From assembly GCA_023053545.1 (NCBI GenBank), contig JAKZAN010000005.1, forward strand, positions 10,540,001-10,604,000: DNA of 64,000 nt. Direction: 5' to 3'. The notes beneath the pieces were generated by a model. It made no database searches, was not told where the DNA came from, and was given only the letters and a program-made list of their open reading frames with translations. Positions 26,206-38,079 of this stretch are shown piece after piece. The translations under genes were made by a program, and so were the position numbers. Within the stretch, counting starts at the first letter, position 1; every line of letters begins with the position of its first letter. The DNA is from Lepidurus packardi (taxonomy: Eukaryota > Arthropoda > Branchiopoda > Notostraca > Triopsidae).

Positions 26206-29200
26206 AAAGTGAGGAGGAGGAGTTGCATGAAATGTGACAGGGGAATCTTTTGCTTTTCGTGGAAAGTCCCTTTTCAAGTTTTTTTTTAAAAAACATTTAA
26301 TTTCCCTCTCGTCCCAGCTGTGTATACTTGGGTAGCAGCAGCCGCTCGGGAAGAAGAAGAAGACCGGCAACTTCCCCTACATGCCCCTGGCCTCTTTTCG
26401 TTTTAACCGAACGAAACCGCTTGCCGCACCTCGTATAAGATCGGGGAAAACTTGTAAGGTCAAAAAAAGGGGGAAAAAAGCATTGACACTGAACTTCAGC
26501 ATAAGTTATGTCAAGGGCGTTCTCAGATCCCACCCAAAGATAATACGTGTTGAGTTATAGCCTGTATCTAATTGAAGCTAGAACATCTTTGTGGGTCGGA
26601 GCGAAAGTTTTCACCGTTTTCTCAATGAATGATTATTTGATTTAAATTTTTTTTTAGAAGCTCTTCTTAAGAAGCCTTAGTAAATTATTGTATTTAATCT
26701 TATTTCATTGAATAAAAAATCGCTAAAAATATCCACGGTTCGTGAATGAGGCACAAACTATAACGCGAAAGTGAAGAAAAAAGAGAAGAAGAATGATTCA
26801 ACGTATTTTGCACGTGCAAGCCGATGGGAGAGGTAGTTTGACCGAATAAAGCTACGGGTGGTTGGTTGAAGACGAACTTTTGGAGACGTGTGAATCAAAC
26901 TTTGCAGACTTTTGGAGATGAGAGTCGGATGAGTTGGTTCGCGCAGACAAAAAGGGGCCGCAAATCGTCTTAAATTGAACCGATCGCTGCGGTGACCGAG
27001 ATGAGCGTGCATGCGAGAGCGTTTTTGATTTATAGACAGTGCAAAGGGGAAGAAACCCGCTTAGTAACGCCACACTGTCTTGGCCTTATGAACGTATATA
27101 CTGTAGCTATTAGGTTGTTATTGTTATAGACCTGTTATTAATGACTGGAGAAGAACGCAGAAGAAGCGCAAGAGAAGTTTGAGACGAAAGAATCCTTGAG
27201 GCCACCCGCCTGGAACTTTAAAAATTAAAACTATGTAGCCTTTAATTCACGCTATTGGCGATGATGATGAAAAAGGGGCTACTTGACTCCTCTCTTACGT
27301 TGTTTAAAAAAGCTGATTAGCTTTTGTGGAAAAACTTGCCTTGCCTGGCCGCCCTTGGGGCCCTTCATCTTCTTTTGTCTCGCTGAGTTCGATAGCATAG
27401 AAGATCTAAATGTTTCCTAAAGTGATGAGCTAAGGCGTTGCATATTAATGACGATGATATGCTGGTTGTATCTCTGTTGTCTAGCTCTTTGCTTCAATAG
27501 GGGCAAAAAAAGGTTGAGGGGAAAGATACTGAAGAATGGGACGAGTTTTTCGTTGCAATCGCTGCCCGATGAGAAGATTAGGGCGTGGCAATATATAGTT
27601 TGCAGCCGTTGCGGCTTTTGCATAAGGTTTTGATAAGCCGCTCTAGATAACAATAGACCGTCAGGATGGATTTAAAAACTTCAAACTATAAATTTCGCCC
27701 TTAGCACCAACCGAACGAGACGCTTTTAAAACCCAATACATAAACTACGCCCCTTCAGATCATTGCAAGACGATTAGAACCTTTTTTTGTTTCATTTCCT
27801 CTCAACTACAGGCCCGCCCCCTAGTGTCTCAACCACAAACGTCTGGCAATCTAATTCAAGGAAAAAGTGTTTTTAGCTATTGATTTACTTTCTTGTCATT
27901 TCAAACAGCAGTTTAGAGAAGTTTCTCCGTTCCCAGCTATAGATAAGGTTATCTCTAGTTAACATAGCCCGCGAGGCGTGTTTTAATTCATTTTTTGGAG
28001 GACAGCTGAAGTACCAGCACGGAATAGGGGATTTGCCAAAGTGGAACGTGGAAAGAATGCACGGGTAAAGAAGAGCCTGGTTCCGTGTTTTCTTTACACT
28101 CAGCCAGCAGGTGTAATCACTGTACTACAAAAAAAAAGAGGATGGAGATTTCGGGTCAGCAAAGTAAGAGGAAAAGTGATGCGCCCGAACTTATAGCTAG
28201 TCATGGATAGCAGAGGGGGAATTTTCTAGTGAAGTATCCATTATGAGGCACAGGCTGGTACCTATAAGTGGAGTTAAAGGACTTCCCCCCTCCCCAAGTG
28301 TTGTGATTATAATGTTCCAGGTGACGGTCAGTTAGCTAGACAGGGAAGGTTGTGGTTTGTAAGGTTAAGGACACCTTTTTTTCTGTTTTCTTGGAAGGGA
28401 GGAAGAAATTCCCAAGTAGAGTTAAAACAGGGGGTCTCCCGTAGACTCCAAGAAACCCGAATTGTAATGGAGCAATTTTAGAGTACAGATGCTCTTGGGA
28501 GCCTTTAGAGAAGAATATCGAATACTATGTAATCCAGCCAACAAAGCTTTCCTGGGCCATTAGACGGTTTATTTGTTTATGTTTTCATCTAGGTTAGCTG
28601 CGTTTTCAACTGTAGTACAGCATAAGGTGCCTCATTGTCAAATATGCAATTATTTTTGTATCTTTCGCCACCTGTAACTGTGACGGTTGAAATTGGTTTA
28701 CAAGGGCGGAACCGTTTGCTCATTCCTTTTGTTTTCAATCTTAATATATATATATAAGGAAGGATTGTAACCAAAATAGGGTGCTAGTATCCAGGTCCTT
28801 GTAACATTTTGCGAGGGTATCGCTAATTGTACTGTTAGATAAGATTTAGGCAGTATAGGAACGGTTACTAGGAAACGCTGTGCGTTATAATACGTAGGTG
28901 ACGATAATACGTAGGATATTCACTTTCTATATAACGGTGCTTTTCCTTTCCTAGTTTTTTTTTTTTGCAATTTTGTGGTGGGGTAAATGAGTGGGTGAAT
29001 CCGGGTACCTGTTTGATTTCGTTTGTTTTTTGTTCCTGGGAAATCGTCGGTGAACAGTTGCAATTGATTGAATTATCAGATCAGTTTTCATAAGCCAGAC
29101 AAGCCGGAGAAGACAAGCAAACTTTGCAACGGTTTTTCAAGGAAAAAGGGGACTTGGGGAGTGCCTTGGGTATATACTTGTGGATGTGGATCTAGTATAC

Positions 29201-29395
29201 CTTACTATACTAAAGCCTGGACTTGACGAGCTTACTTTTTCTTGTCGGGGTCATTTGTGTGTTCTCTGCTCAACACGACGGTTAGTATCTTTCGCCACCC
29301 ATTTTATGGCTTTTCACCTTTTTTGTTTTCATTTTTTAATACTTACGCTTTCTTCTCCGTTGTTCCTTTCGTTTTTTTTGTTTTTTTTTTTAGGC

Positions 29396-32381
29396 ATGAT
29401 TGTGAGCGCGCTAGGAACGCTCTATTGGAGTCTGGTAAATTGGGACCCTCTATGGGTTGCCTTTGGTGTTTTATTGATGGCGCTGCTGTATTACGTCACC
29501 TGGTGGCCTTTGAATCGCGTCAAGGTAGGCTTTTAACTTGTTTATTTGGCGATTCTTTTCTCCCATGGCCCACATTTTATAAACTTAAGCTTAAACTGCC
29601 ACTTTCTATCGTGTTATGCAATTTAGCCTGGTAAGAAAAGCTCCACATGTCCAGCCGTATTAGCGATTCTAAAAAGAGTAGTCAAATCTGGGGACATTCT
29701 GTAACTGTAGTATAGGGGTGCTCCCTATAGACAAATTTTTGAGTTTTCTCCAGAGATAAAGATATCTTATTTGATAAACCTTATTTGCCAATCCGATCCT
29801 AGCCAGAAATTACAGGTTTTTTGCGAATTAGGGAGATAAAAAAGCGCATGCAACCTAGTTCTTCCACTGTATTTTCAATCAATTTGGCAATAAAATGTAC
29901 TAATGGTTACTAACGATTGCCATCATTAGTAAGTACCCTTTATCTGCAGAGCTTAGCAATGCCGGGAGGGGTTAAGGAGGGTTGGGAGGAAGATTGTTCA
30001 GATCTTGAAATGCGAAGCTTTTAGGTAAGAGGAAAGACAAGGTCAAGGTTGATGGGTAAAAGTGTTTATTGCACCTATGGTATCATTGGGTAAGCTCTTG
30101 CATGTCTCGCGTGTGGTTTTACGCACGTTCGCAGATGTGGAGATATGCCATGTTAAACATGTATCCAGTACCACACTCGACGCGACCGACCCCTTTATTT
30201 GGTCAGGCGAGAACACGAGTTGCTTTTCTTTAGGATGTGTGTGTCACTTTCAATTGTCTTCCTCTTTCAAAACATGAATAAATTAACGTTAGACGTCCTG
30301 ATCGTCTACTCTATTGACGTCAAGCATCCGTATAGGGACTTGGTATGTGGAATCACACAGGTTCACGTTAGCGCAAGGTGACAAGGACCCAAAGATAACT
30401 TTTGTACGTTATTTCCTAAGGTCAAACTTAAGTCAAGATCCCTTTTCAAGATTAGCTTTGGAACAGGATTCCCATTTGTCTTGAAAACGTAGAGAATGGG
30501 AAAAGGGAAAGGGGGGTAGGTTGAAAGGATTTGCGGATATACCGAATTGGTCAAAGGGTCACGTGTACCCTGGACCACACGTGTCCCCAGTTTTGTGTGC
30601 GACCTTCTGTTCGCCATTGCCCCGTGTGAAACTAATGCATATGCTTAACTGTAACAATAGGACCTGTCGCATACCGGCTTTGCGCACTTGGCCCGGAATG
30701 ATTTGTTTGGAAGAAACAAGAAAGAGATCGCCAACGAGATCCGTAGATTGCGTAAACAAGGCGACGTGCCACCCGTTTATCCTAACGGCTGGTTTGCACT
30801 TCTGGAATCAAATCACCTGAAAAAGACGCAAGTACGTCCCATTCATGCACTAGGTAAAACATAAAAGAAGATGACTTTGAAAGACATCCACGTATGTGGC
30901 TAATTTGTTTATTTCATGGGGCGCGCAGGCGAAAGTTTCGTGGTTTTCCGCAGCGAGGAAGGAGTTGCCCATGTATTAGATGCGTATTGCCCTCATTTGG
31001 GGGCCAACTTAGGGTTAGGAGGGCGGGTCGTAGGGGATTGTATTGAGTGTCCCTTCCACGGCTGGCAATTTAAAGGAGATGATGGGCAGTGTGTTAAAAT
31101 CCCATACGCCAAGAAAGGTAAACCCTTTACCCTCATTCATGATTACCAACGGTTGTGGTACCATTATGGTGGTAACCCCGCCAGTTGGTGTAGTATTAAA
31201 ATGTTGTACATTTTACCGCATTACTGAGCTTGGTTCTTAGTCCCAGACTTTGCGAAAGTCAAAGTGTGGCCGGTGACTGAGAAGAATGGTTTCATCTTTG
31301 TGTGGTACCATTGTGACGGGATAGAGCCTGAATGGCAAGTCCCTGTTATCGAGAATATTCAAAACGGGACATGGAAATACAAAGGACGCACGGATTACAA
31401 AGTTAGCGCACATATCCAAGTAAGACGCACACTAGTTTGCTGTTGCTGTTGTGAATTTGGCTTTTCATTTCAATATTTCTGGGGGGTGTGATCCAAGGAG
31501 ATACCCGAGAACGCAGCCGATGTAGCACATTTGGGGCACTTGCATGCGCCATCTATGTTACTGGGGTCAAACTTGTTTACGACGAGTACTCTTGGCGCTG
31601 GCGAGGTAACCTCGCAGTTGAAAGATCCCAGAGACCTGGTGGACGAACCTCGGCCTTTCATCTTTAGCTCCTTTTTACGGCATTATTGGGCGGCCACGTG
31701 GTCTCCGGAGCCGGCTCCGGAGAGCCACGTGGGCACCATGCACGTGAAGCACGACTTTCGACTTTTCAATTCCATTTCTTTTATAGAAATGTCAGTAGAA
31801 GCGAAACAGGTTCGTAGTTTGCTATTCTTGTTTTCCTTTCTGGACTGTCCTACAAGATAAAGTATTCAGATTGGACCGGGATTGGTTCATTTGGTCATGG
31901 ATTCCAAATGGGGCCGAGGTGTTTTTATTCAAACCGTGACTCCGGTTGAGCCGCTGGTCCAACGGATCATCCATCAATTCTACGCCTCGAGTTCCCTCTT
32001 GATGCCTTTAGCTAAGATTGTGCTGCTTGGGGAAGCCGTCATGGTAATCTTGATTTGCTTATTTCGTTAAATGAGTAAAGGGGCTACGGTGAGGATGAAA
32101 TCAGCAAGAATGGAGTTTAGTCCGCGGAACCGCATAGAATCCGCAAAGACCGCCAGCCCCTCATAGCTTTTCGGTTCGCCGATATGAAACGGTTATTTTT
32201 ATTATTTTTTTGTTCGCAGTTTGAACGGGATGTTATGGTTTGGAATGCCAAAACTTATCTTAGTAAACCGTTGCTGGTAGCTGAAGATAAAACCATCGCC
32301 AAACATCGACGCTGGTACAGTCAATTCTATACCGAAGACTCACCAAAGCTTAAGTTTCAGAAGGATTCTTTGGATTGGTAA
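29396..32381 (+). CDS. nvd: Neverland/DAF-36 Rieske oxygenase (cholesterol 7-desaturase)
   Basis: Converts cholesterol to 7-dehydrocholesterol, the first step of ecdysteroid or dafachronic acid synthesis; a membrane-anchored Rieske non-heme iron enzyme. Exons: 29396-29524, 30661-30853, 30929-31117, 31241-31419, 31498-31809, 31870-32043, 32220-32381; GT-AG, phases consistent, about 445 aa. The N-terminus has one transmembrane segment (residues about 22-38). P-P-V-Y-P-N-G-W-F is the family signature. The Rieske cluster ligands are C128, H130 (C-P-H-L-G) and C148, H151 (C-P-F-H-G-W). The catalytic iron site is [13 protein letters not shown] (231-246), with D238, H241 and H246. The ATG lies 2 nt after a long T tract ending in TAG, so a 5' non-coding exon or a trans-spliced leader is likely. 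No breaks are seen. Confidence 0.93.
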
Positions 32382-32385
32382 TCCA

Positions 32386-32391
32386 AATAAA
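32386..32391 (+). terminator. Poly(A) signal of Neverland
   Basis: AATAAA begins 5 nt after the TAA stop codon of the Neverland gene, so its 3' UTR should be very short. Confidence 0.7.
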
Positions 32392-33830
32392 CTACAATTG
32401 AAAATCGCACCTTGCTGGCTTTGCTCGTTTAAGCATCCATTTGTGAATCTTTCTTTGTCCATAAATTATAACTTTCCTAACCAAAAGTAGTGCGTACGTG
32501 TAAAAATCGGGATCTCAAATCTCTAAATTTATTATGAAATAAACAATTCACGTCTTCTTTTACTACGTGTTAAATTACTAGGATCAGAACGAAGCTTTGT
32601 CTTATCAAACGCATACTTTAGTGGCGATAATATATGTGTCACGGTTGCAAATTAAATTAACCACATACATCACAGCGTGAAGTTATTACAAGTCCCTTTA
32701 TTCCATATTCGTTTATCTGCACCGAGCACGTAAACCGGAAACGAACTCAGCTAAACATGTTTTTAAACCGGCAACGATTAGCGAATTACATATAGCATGC
32801 TCGTTTAGGTAGACAATTAGAGCCCTGTTAGGAGTAAAACTAGGTATTGTCCTAGATTTTATTTCCTTATCCAGCTAATGAAACACATTCATATTTAGGT
32901 CATTTTTAAGTGTACAATTCATGTGTTAAGTGCATGATTAGAGGAAAGTGAAACGACAGTTCATTTCTAGGTCACCCCTGTTTATTCGAAACCTTTCCAA
33001 TCAGAAATTTCAGATTCTTCATCCACTTCCACGAGTATTGACTGAATGCCGTCTTTTAAGGACGGAGTACCTTTTCCTCGGCCTAAAGAGTCATGCTTCT
33101 TACTATCTTCCGACTTACAAAAATCGGAGTTTACCTAATACGCGTGCGTAAAGAATTATGTCCATCTTTTGACTTCCTAGTTGAAGCTTGAAGGATTCTT
33201 TCAAAAGGCGTTCCCTTCTGGCTTTTAAATGTAAAACCATTTCCCAATTTTGTTCATTTTCGTCCGAAATCTGCACTATCTTTACACAGGGACCGGATAC
33301 GACTGCAGAGTGGATCTGGGGACAAAAAAGATTAACTGGCCTACATTACTTTAGTACACAACACAATTCTAGAATACCTCTTCAATATTGCCGAGGGACA
33401 TAAATGGAATATGTGATTTCAGTATGGAAATTTTAATTTCATAAATGTGATAGATTTGCAAAAACCCCAAGTGAACTTTAAGTTCTGAACTGCTCAGCAG
33501 TTCAACAATGATTTTGCTGGATGTTGTCTTACTGCTTGCACCGTCGTCTTCTTGAAAATGAACGTGTTTTACTAACAGCAAATACAATTAGAAATTACTG
33601 TTTCTCGGAAATCCATTAGATGTTTACTTTCTTCCGAATCCATTTGTTTTCATTTTCATTGAGGCCGCAAATTTGAAGCTTTCCTAGATGGTGCTGATTG
33701 GTGGTTTGAGAGTGAACATTATCTACTGCAACAAGCGAAAGGAAACGCTTGTCAGTAGAAATCGAAAACTTTTTCACTAGGGGCGTTCCTTATTAGCTAA
33801 AGCAATGGCTTCCTTACTGCTTTTAGTCAA

Positions 33831-33912
33831 GCCATCTAACGGGCACATTCCTGCTTCCTTACAAACGAATGCTTCCGCTAGTGTATTTTTGCTAATTATA
33901 CCGTTAGATGGC
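33831..33912. repeat. 12-bp inverted repeat with 58-nt spacer
   Basis: GCCATCTAACGG (33831-33842) is matched exactly by CCGTTAGATGGC (33901-33912). The pairing extends imperfectly outward through CAAG. It may be a stem-loop RNA or a remnant of a small transposon. No flanking duplication was seen. Confidence 0.45.
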
Positions 33913-34166
33913 GAAACTTGCCGACCGGTGAATAGCGCGTGCTACTGAAGGAGCCTCAAGGGGCGCTACTCCAGGCGCTAGGCCTCGACACACCTCAGTT
34001 GCGCTTGGGCAGCCGGACCTGCTGCTAGGATTGGAGAGGAAGGCATTGTTTTTATGGTTGTACTTTCAGGATAGTTACGTTTTTAAGCTCAATTGTGATA
34101 TCTTACCCTATGTGTAGTTACACACAACATTCCTGTTCATAAACAAGCATTAATTTAGCTTTTTTT

Positions 34167-34463
34167 TTACGGAGGTTTGGTCTGTTTTGAGTGTGATGTT
34201 TCCAACGTTTGGGCGTAAAGACGTTCTATTTCGTTTAAAACGGACGATTTTGTTACATTTAGGCTAGGTAGGTCCAAACAAAAGAAGCCGCTCTGTTGTT
34301 CTTTGTCATCATTGTCATCTTCAGTTTGCAATTTTATTACTTTTTTTAGGAGAGCCATCTTTAATGTTTCGCGTAGTCTTGTGTTTACTTGTAGTACGAA
34401 TGAAGCTAAGTGAAACCATGGCATGCCCACGTGTGGGAGTAATGTATGGGATTTCGGAAACAT
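34167..34463 (-). CDS. Hypothetical 98-aa open frame
   Basis: An open frame of 98 codons with protein-like composition: a charged, helical middle (R-L-R-E-T-L-K, then E-D-D-N-D-D-K-E-Q), a leucine-rich patch and a Lys/Gln/Pro tail. It could be a single-exon gene or the last exon of one. I recognise no domain, and no poly(A) signal follows closely. Chance remains a real alternative. Confidence 0.25.
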   Translation of the reverse strand: MFPKSHTLLPHVGMPWFHLASFVLQVNTRLRETLKMALLKKVIKLQTEDDNDDKEQQSGFFCLDLPSLNVTKSSVLNEIERLYAQTLETSHSKQTKPP

Positions 34464-35874
34464 TGTTAAGATGTATTTAATTTTTTAATAGAATTGTATA
34501 GATACGTAATAATAAAAGAAATTCAACAGGTCCATCCTCCTTATGTCGTCATTCGTCGTTCTATTGACGTAATTATTAATAATACTTAAATAATGCTTAA
34601 TGCTTGAATCTCTTTAGCCAATGAACGAAGATATTCTTCAGCGCGATATGCCATTGGCTCCAGGGAGGGCTAGAAGTATGTCATCCTTCTGTCGAATCGT
34701 CGTTGTGTCTGCGACCAAGATTTTACCGCGACCAAAACTACAGTTATTGGATTGTGCAGTTTAACGCTGGAAAAATTTGTAGCAAATCCGGAACTGCACC
34801 AATCTCTTGGTAATATAATCTGCCGTCTGTTTACATTAATTTCAGACATTACGTGTTCTTACCTTTCTTACCTTAGGTGCTGTTTAACGTTGGGGGTTTC
34901 TAGTTTGGATATATAGAAAGAGAAGACTACTGAACGACCCCAAATAAGATTCCTGGGTGCTTTCCACGAACCAGTGAATTTGAAGAATCTGATGGCTTTA
35001 TGCACTTTTATGCAAATCAGGCTTTAAACTGGTCTTTCGTCAATTATGTAAGAAATTGAAGAATTGATTATTTTATTTTTGTGTTCAAATTGCAATTATT
35101 AACCCTTCCAGATGCGGCTTTTAAACTTTAATGCAAGACTGACACATTGGAAGGGTCCCTGTGTTCTGCATAGCAGCTTTTGGTTTCGATTTTGTGTATT
35201 ATCGTACAAATTTTGAGAATTGAGTCGAAAAACACTTGTAGCACGAATTTTTTGCTTTGCTTTTCAAATTTATCCATCCCGAACATTGCTCTGATGCACA
35301 GTTTTCCAAATCTGTTGTAATTTTTAGTTTAACTACTTTTTTCTTAATTCCGAAAATTAGATTCTAAAATGGTATAAATGAGAAGTTTGCTTCCCCTGGA
35401 GTTCCTCATTTATTTACGTGTTGTACCCAAAACATTTCCCGTAAAATGTATTTCCGAAAATGTCATTTCTGTTGTACGATTTGTAGTTTTTTAAATAAAA
35501 GAAAAATTTTGGGAAATTTTTGTGACACTTTTCAAAAAATCCGCGAAAAGGGGTGTGGCCAACGGCAAAGGGCAAATGCTATTGGTGGATCTGGCCGAAA
35601 AGGGGGCGTGGCTCCTTTTCGAGCTGGGAAAGCGTTTTCAGGGCTTTTCTCCATAAGGAATAATGCTGTATCAAGGGGGTCCCCTTCAAAAATCGTGAAA
35701 AATTGAAAGCCTCGCCCCTTTCCCAACTCCCCTGCTCGGTTTCCTATCCCCGATATTCGAGCTCATGTTGCCGAAGCTACACAATTTCGAATATAGGAAT
35801 AGAACCATTGCCGGGAAGGCATAAGGTACAGAGAAGGGGAGCCATTGTTTTTTGGGTTTTTTGACGAAATAAAT

Positions 35875-35945
35875 TGCCTCGACCGGGTTTCGAACCGAGG
35901 ACCTCTCGATCAAAAGGCTTGCGTCGTATCCACTCGGTCATACGC
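35875..35945 (-). ncRNA. tRNA-like sequence (tRNA pseudogene or SINE head)
   Basis: Read on the minus strand this has both internal RNA polymerase III promoter elements at tRNA spacing: an A box TGACCGAGTGGATA (35940-35927) and a perfect B box GGTTCGAAACC (35896-35886). The T arm folds with one mismatch. The 5' half of the acceptor stem does not pair with the 3' half, and the anticodon stem pairs poorly, so it is not a functional tRNA. A decayed tRNA gene or the 5' part of a tRNA-derived SINE is most likely. No second copy was seen in the window. Confidence 0.6.
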
Positions 35946-36814
35946 TTATATTTACAATGCCTTGGACATCTATAAGTTCAACTTGTGAACCGAGCTGTGG
36001 TACAGATGGTAGTGTGATCCATTTTTTGTTCCATTTATAAAAATATGACGGTTCATCTATAACCATGTATTGAATAGAAGTTTGACGATCCACCATTGGC
36101 ATGTATTTCTCCAAGTTTGCATTATTAAATTGTATTTCTTCGTATTCATTTTAAATGTAATGAACAATCCTCAATTCTTATTTACGAATCAAAATTATTC
36201 AAAAATAATTACAAAGCCACGTATTTGCTTTACACTATTTTTATTTAAAGGTCACACATACAATACCTATTTTCAAATTATCCTTACAGTCCCTTTTTAT
36301 CACTTTCTATAATTTTAAGAACACGTAATAGTACAGACTGGTATCACTCAAGTGTGACGAAAGTATCACCTAATAGCACCGAGGATGGCGTAGACTTACG
36401 CCTTATGGATGTTGTATACTGTTGATGACACAGGACAGTGCCGATACTCAATCTCCAGGAATTTTCGCCTTGCATTTTTGTCGATTTGGAACGTTTTTGA
36501 AGATTATTAACTAAGACGTCAGCGAAGTTGAGGATTTTTCTAAGATATTTGGGATAGCTTTTATGCTAATCTGGCTTTAACAAATCTTTCCTTATCAAAA
36601 CAATTACCATACTTTCAATTTCCCGTTTTTTAGGGGAAGTTCGGCGCCTGAAAACGGAGGCGCTAGTGTCGGAACTGCCTTTAAACTTCGTATATTGTCA
36701 GCTCCATGATAGATCCTCTTTGTTGCTGTGTGTGCTATCTGGAAACTAAACGAAAACGTGAGTTCGTAAAGGATAATAGTAACTTCATTGTTTTACCTAA
36801 TAACCCCAGCACAA

Positions 36815-37716
36815 ATGGCGAAAACAAAGAAGCAAGTAGTGGCTGAAGAGGAAGAAAATGGAGGTGATGCAGATGTTGCTGTTGACGCCGGACAAAGTGA
36901 ACTTAGCTATGAAGAAAAGATGAATTTCATGAGCCCTATCGCGAAACCTGTGGCCACCAAGAAACTAGCTAAGAAACTGTACAAGCTCATTAAGAAAGGT
37001 ATGCTCTTTTTGCGTAGCTAAAAATTTGTTGATGGAAAGTGACCGCGTGGCGCTATTGTCACAAACAAGTCGTCTAGGCGTAATTGAAAAGATGCTATTG
37101 TCACGTCCCCCAGGTTGCTATTTACACGCCCCAGCGGCTTCAGAGATTTCAAATATCCCAAACTTTTCTCAACTACGATCTTTTATTCGTTATAGATTTT
37201 GTGCATGATTTTACTTACTATCCTTGTAGAGATTATGATTATATATTTGCGAAATTAATTAAGTTATCTTAAAAGTTAAAGTTGATAATCACTATTTAAT
37301 ACAATAGTTTGTTCATTATTTCAGCCTCGAAGCAAAAGACGTACTTACGAAGTGGTCTTAAAGATGTTCAGCGTCAAGTACGCAAAGGAGAAACTGGGTA
37401 ATTACAACTAAGACTTAATTCCTATAGAATTAGGTACTTCTTCTTGAAGAAGTGTTCTAAACAATTGTGTTTGTATGTGTAAAGCTTGATGATCTTCGCT
37501 GGAGATGTGTACCCCATCGAGATCATGTGCCATATGCCGGCTGTTTGCGAAGAAAAGGACATTCCTTACATTTACACCCCATCGCGAATGGATATTGGAG
37601 CAGCGATGGGAGTCAAACGAGGCTGCATTATGGTACTAATCAGACCGCATGCGGATTATCAAGAACTTTACAACGATATGGCTGAAGAGTTGAAAGGTGC
37701 CGCTGTATCGGCTTAA
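36815..37716 (+). CDS. NHP2: NHP2, H/ACA snoRNP core protein
   Basis: RNA-binding L7Ae-family subunit of H/ACA particles (with dyskerin, NOP10 and GAR1) that guide pseudouridylation of rRNA and snRNA in the nucleolus and Cajal bodies. Exons: 36815-36998, 37325-37397, 37485-37716; GT-AG with phases 1 and 2; 162 aa, close to the 153 aa of human NHP2. The N-terminus is charged and low complexity. It is followed by the family block S-P-I-A-K-P-V-A and K-L-Y-K-L-I-K-K, then [23 protein letters not shown], and [14 protein letters not shown], which together form the L7Ae fold. The start is chosen because the ATG opens the conserved basic N-terminus 5 nt after an ACCCCAG acceptor-like site. Confidence 0.93.
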
Positions 37717-37720
37717 TAAA
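37715..37720 (+). terminator. NHP2 poly(A) signal overlapping the stop codon
   Basis: The TAA stop (37714-37716) runs into AATAAA (37715-37720), so stop codon and poly(A) signal share two bases. The 3' UTR must be very short. The convergent PDXDC1 3' end lies 363 bp away. Confidence 0.75.
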
Positions 37721-38079
37721 ATCTTTACACAAAATACAAAGCCGTTTCTATTTTAATCGATTTCGTTAACTTACAGTAAAGTCGATTCTTCGGGTTAAGA
37801 TGTATAAAGATAATTTTGAGGCGTGGTCTGCTGTGCAATTGGCGAACATGAACTTGCATTAAAAGACTCTATTGCTTAACAATTACAAGATCGTGCGTTT
37901 TCCCTTCACGGATTATATGTTGCATGGTCACTACAGCGTGTGTATCACAAATAGACCTACAAACGTGACAACAAATTAACCTCCCCCTTTTTAAAGCAAT
38001 TACAAAGGAAATTATGCAAAAGTACATTTCAATACTGGATTAAAGGTTTCGCAGCCAACTAAGAAATTGTGCAATAAAG

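Larger units (their letters stand above)
21201..29395. other. Non-coding region between CYP307 side and Neverland
   Basis: About 8 kb without a supportable exon. Open frames up to 135 codons (for example 24292-24699 minus and 21649-22044 plus) have no consistent splice partners or recognised motifs. The region holds the two tandem repeats described at 22.07 and 25.87 kb and the region upstream of Neverland. Confidence 0.5.
32392..36814. other. Mostly non-coding interval, Neverland to NHP2
   Basis: AT-rich sequence with the inverted repeat at 33.83 kb, the weak open frame at 34.2-34.5 kb and the tRNA-like element at 35.9 kb. No other exon could be supported. Confidence 0.5.
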
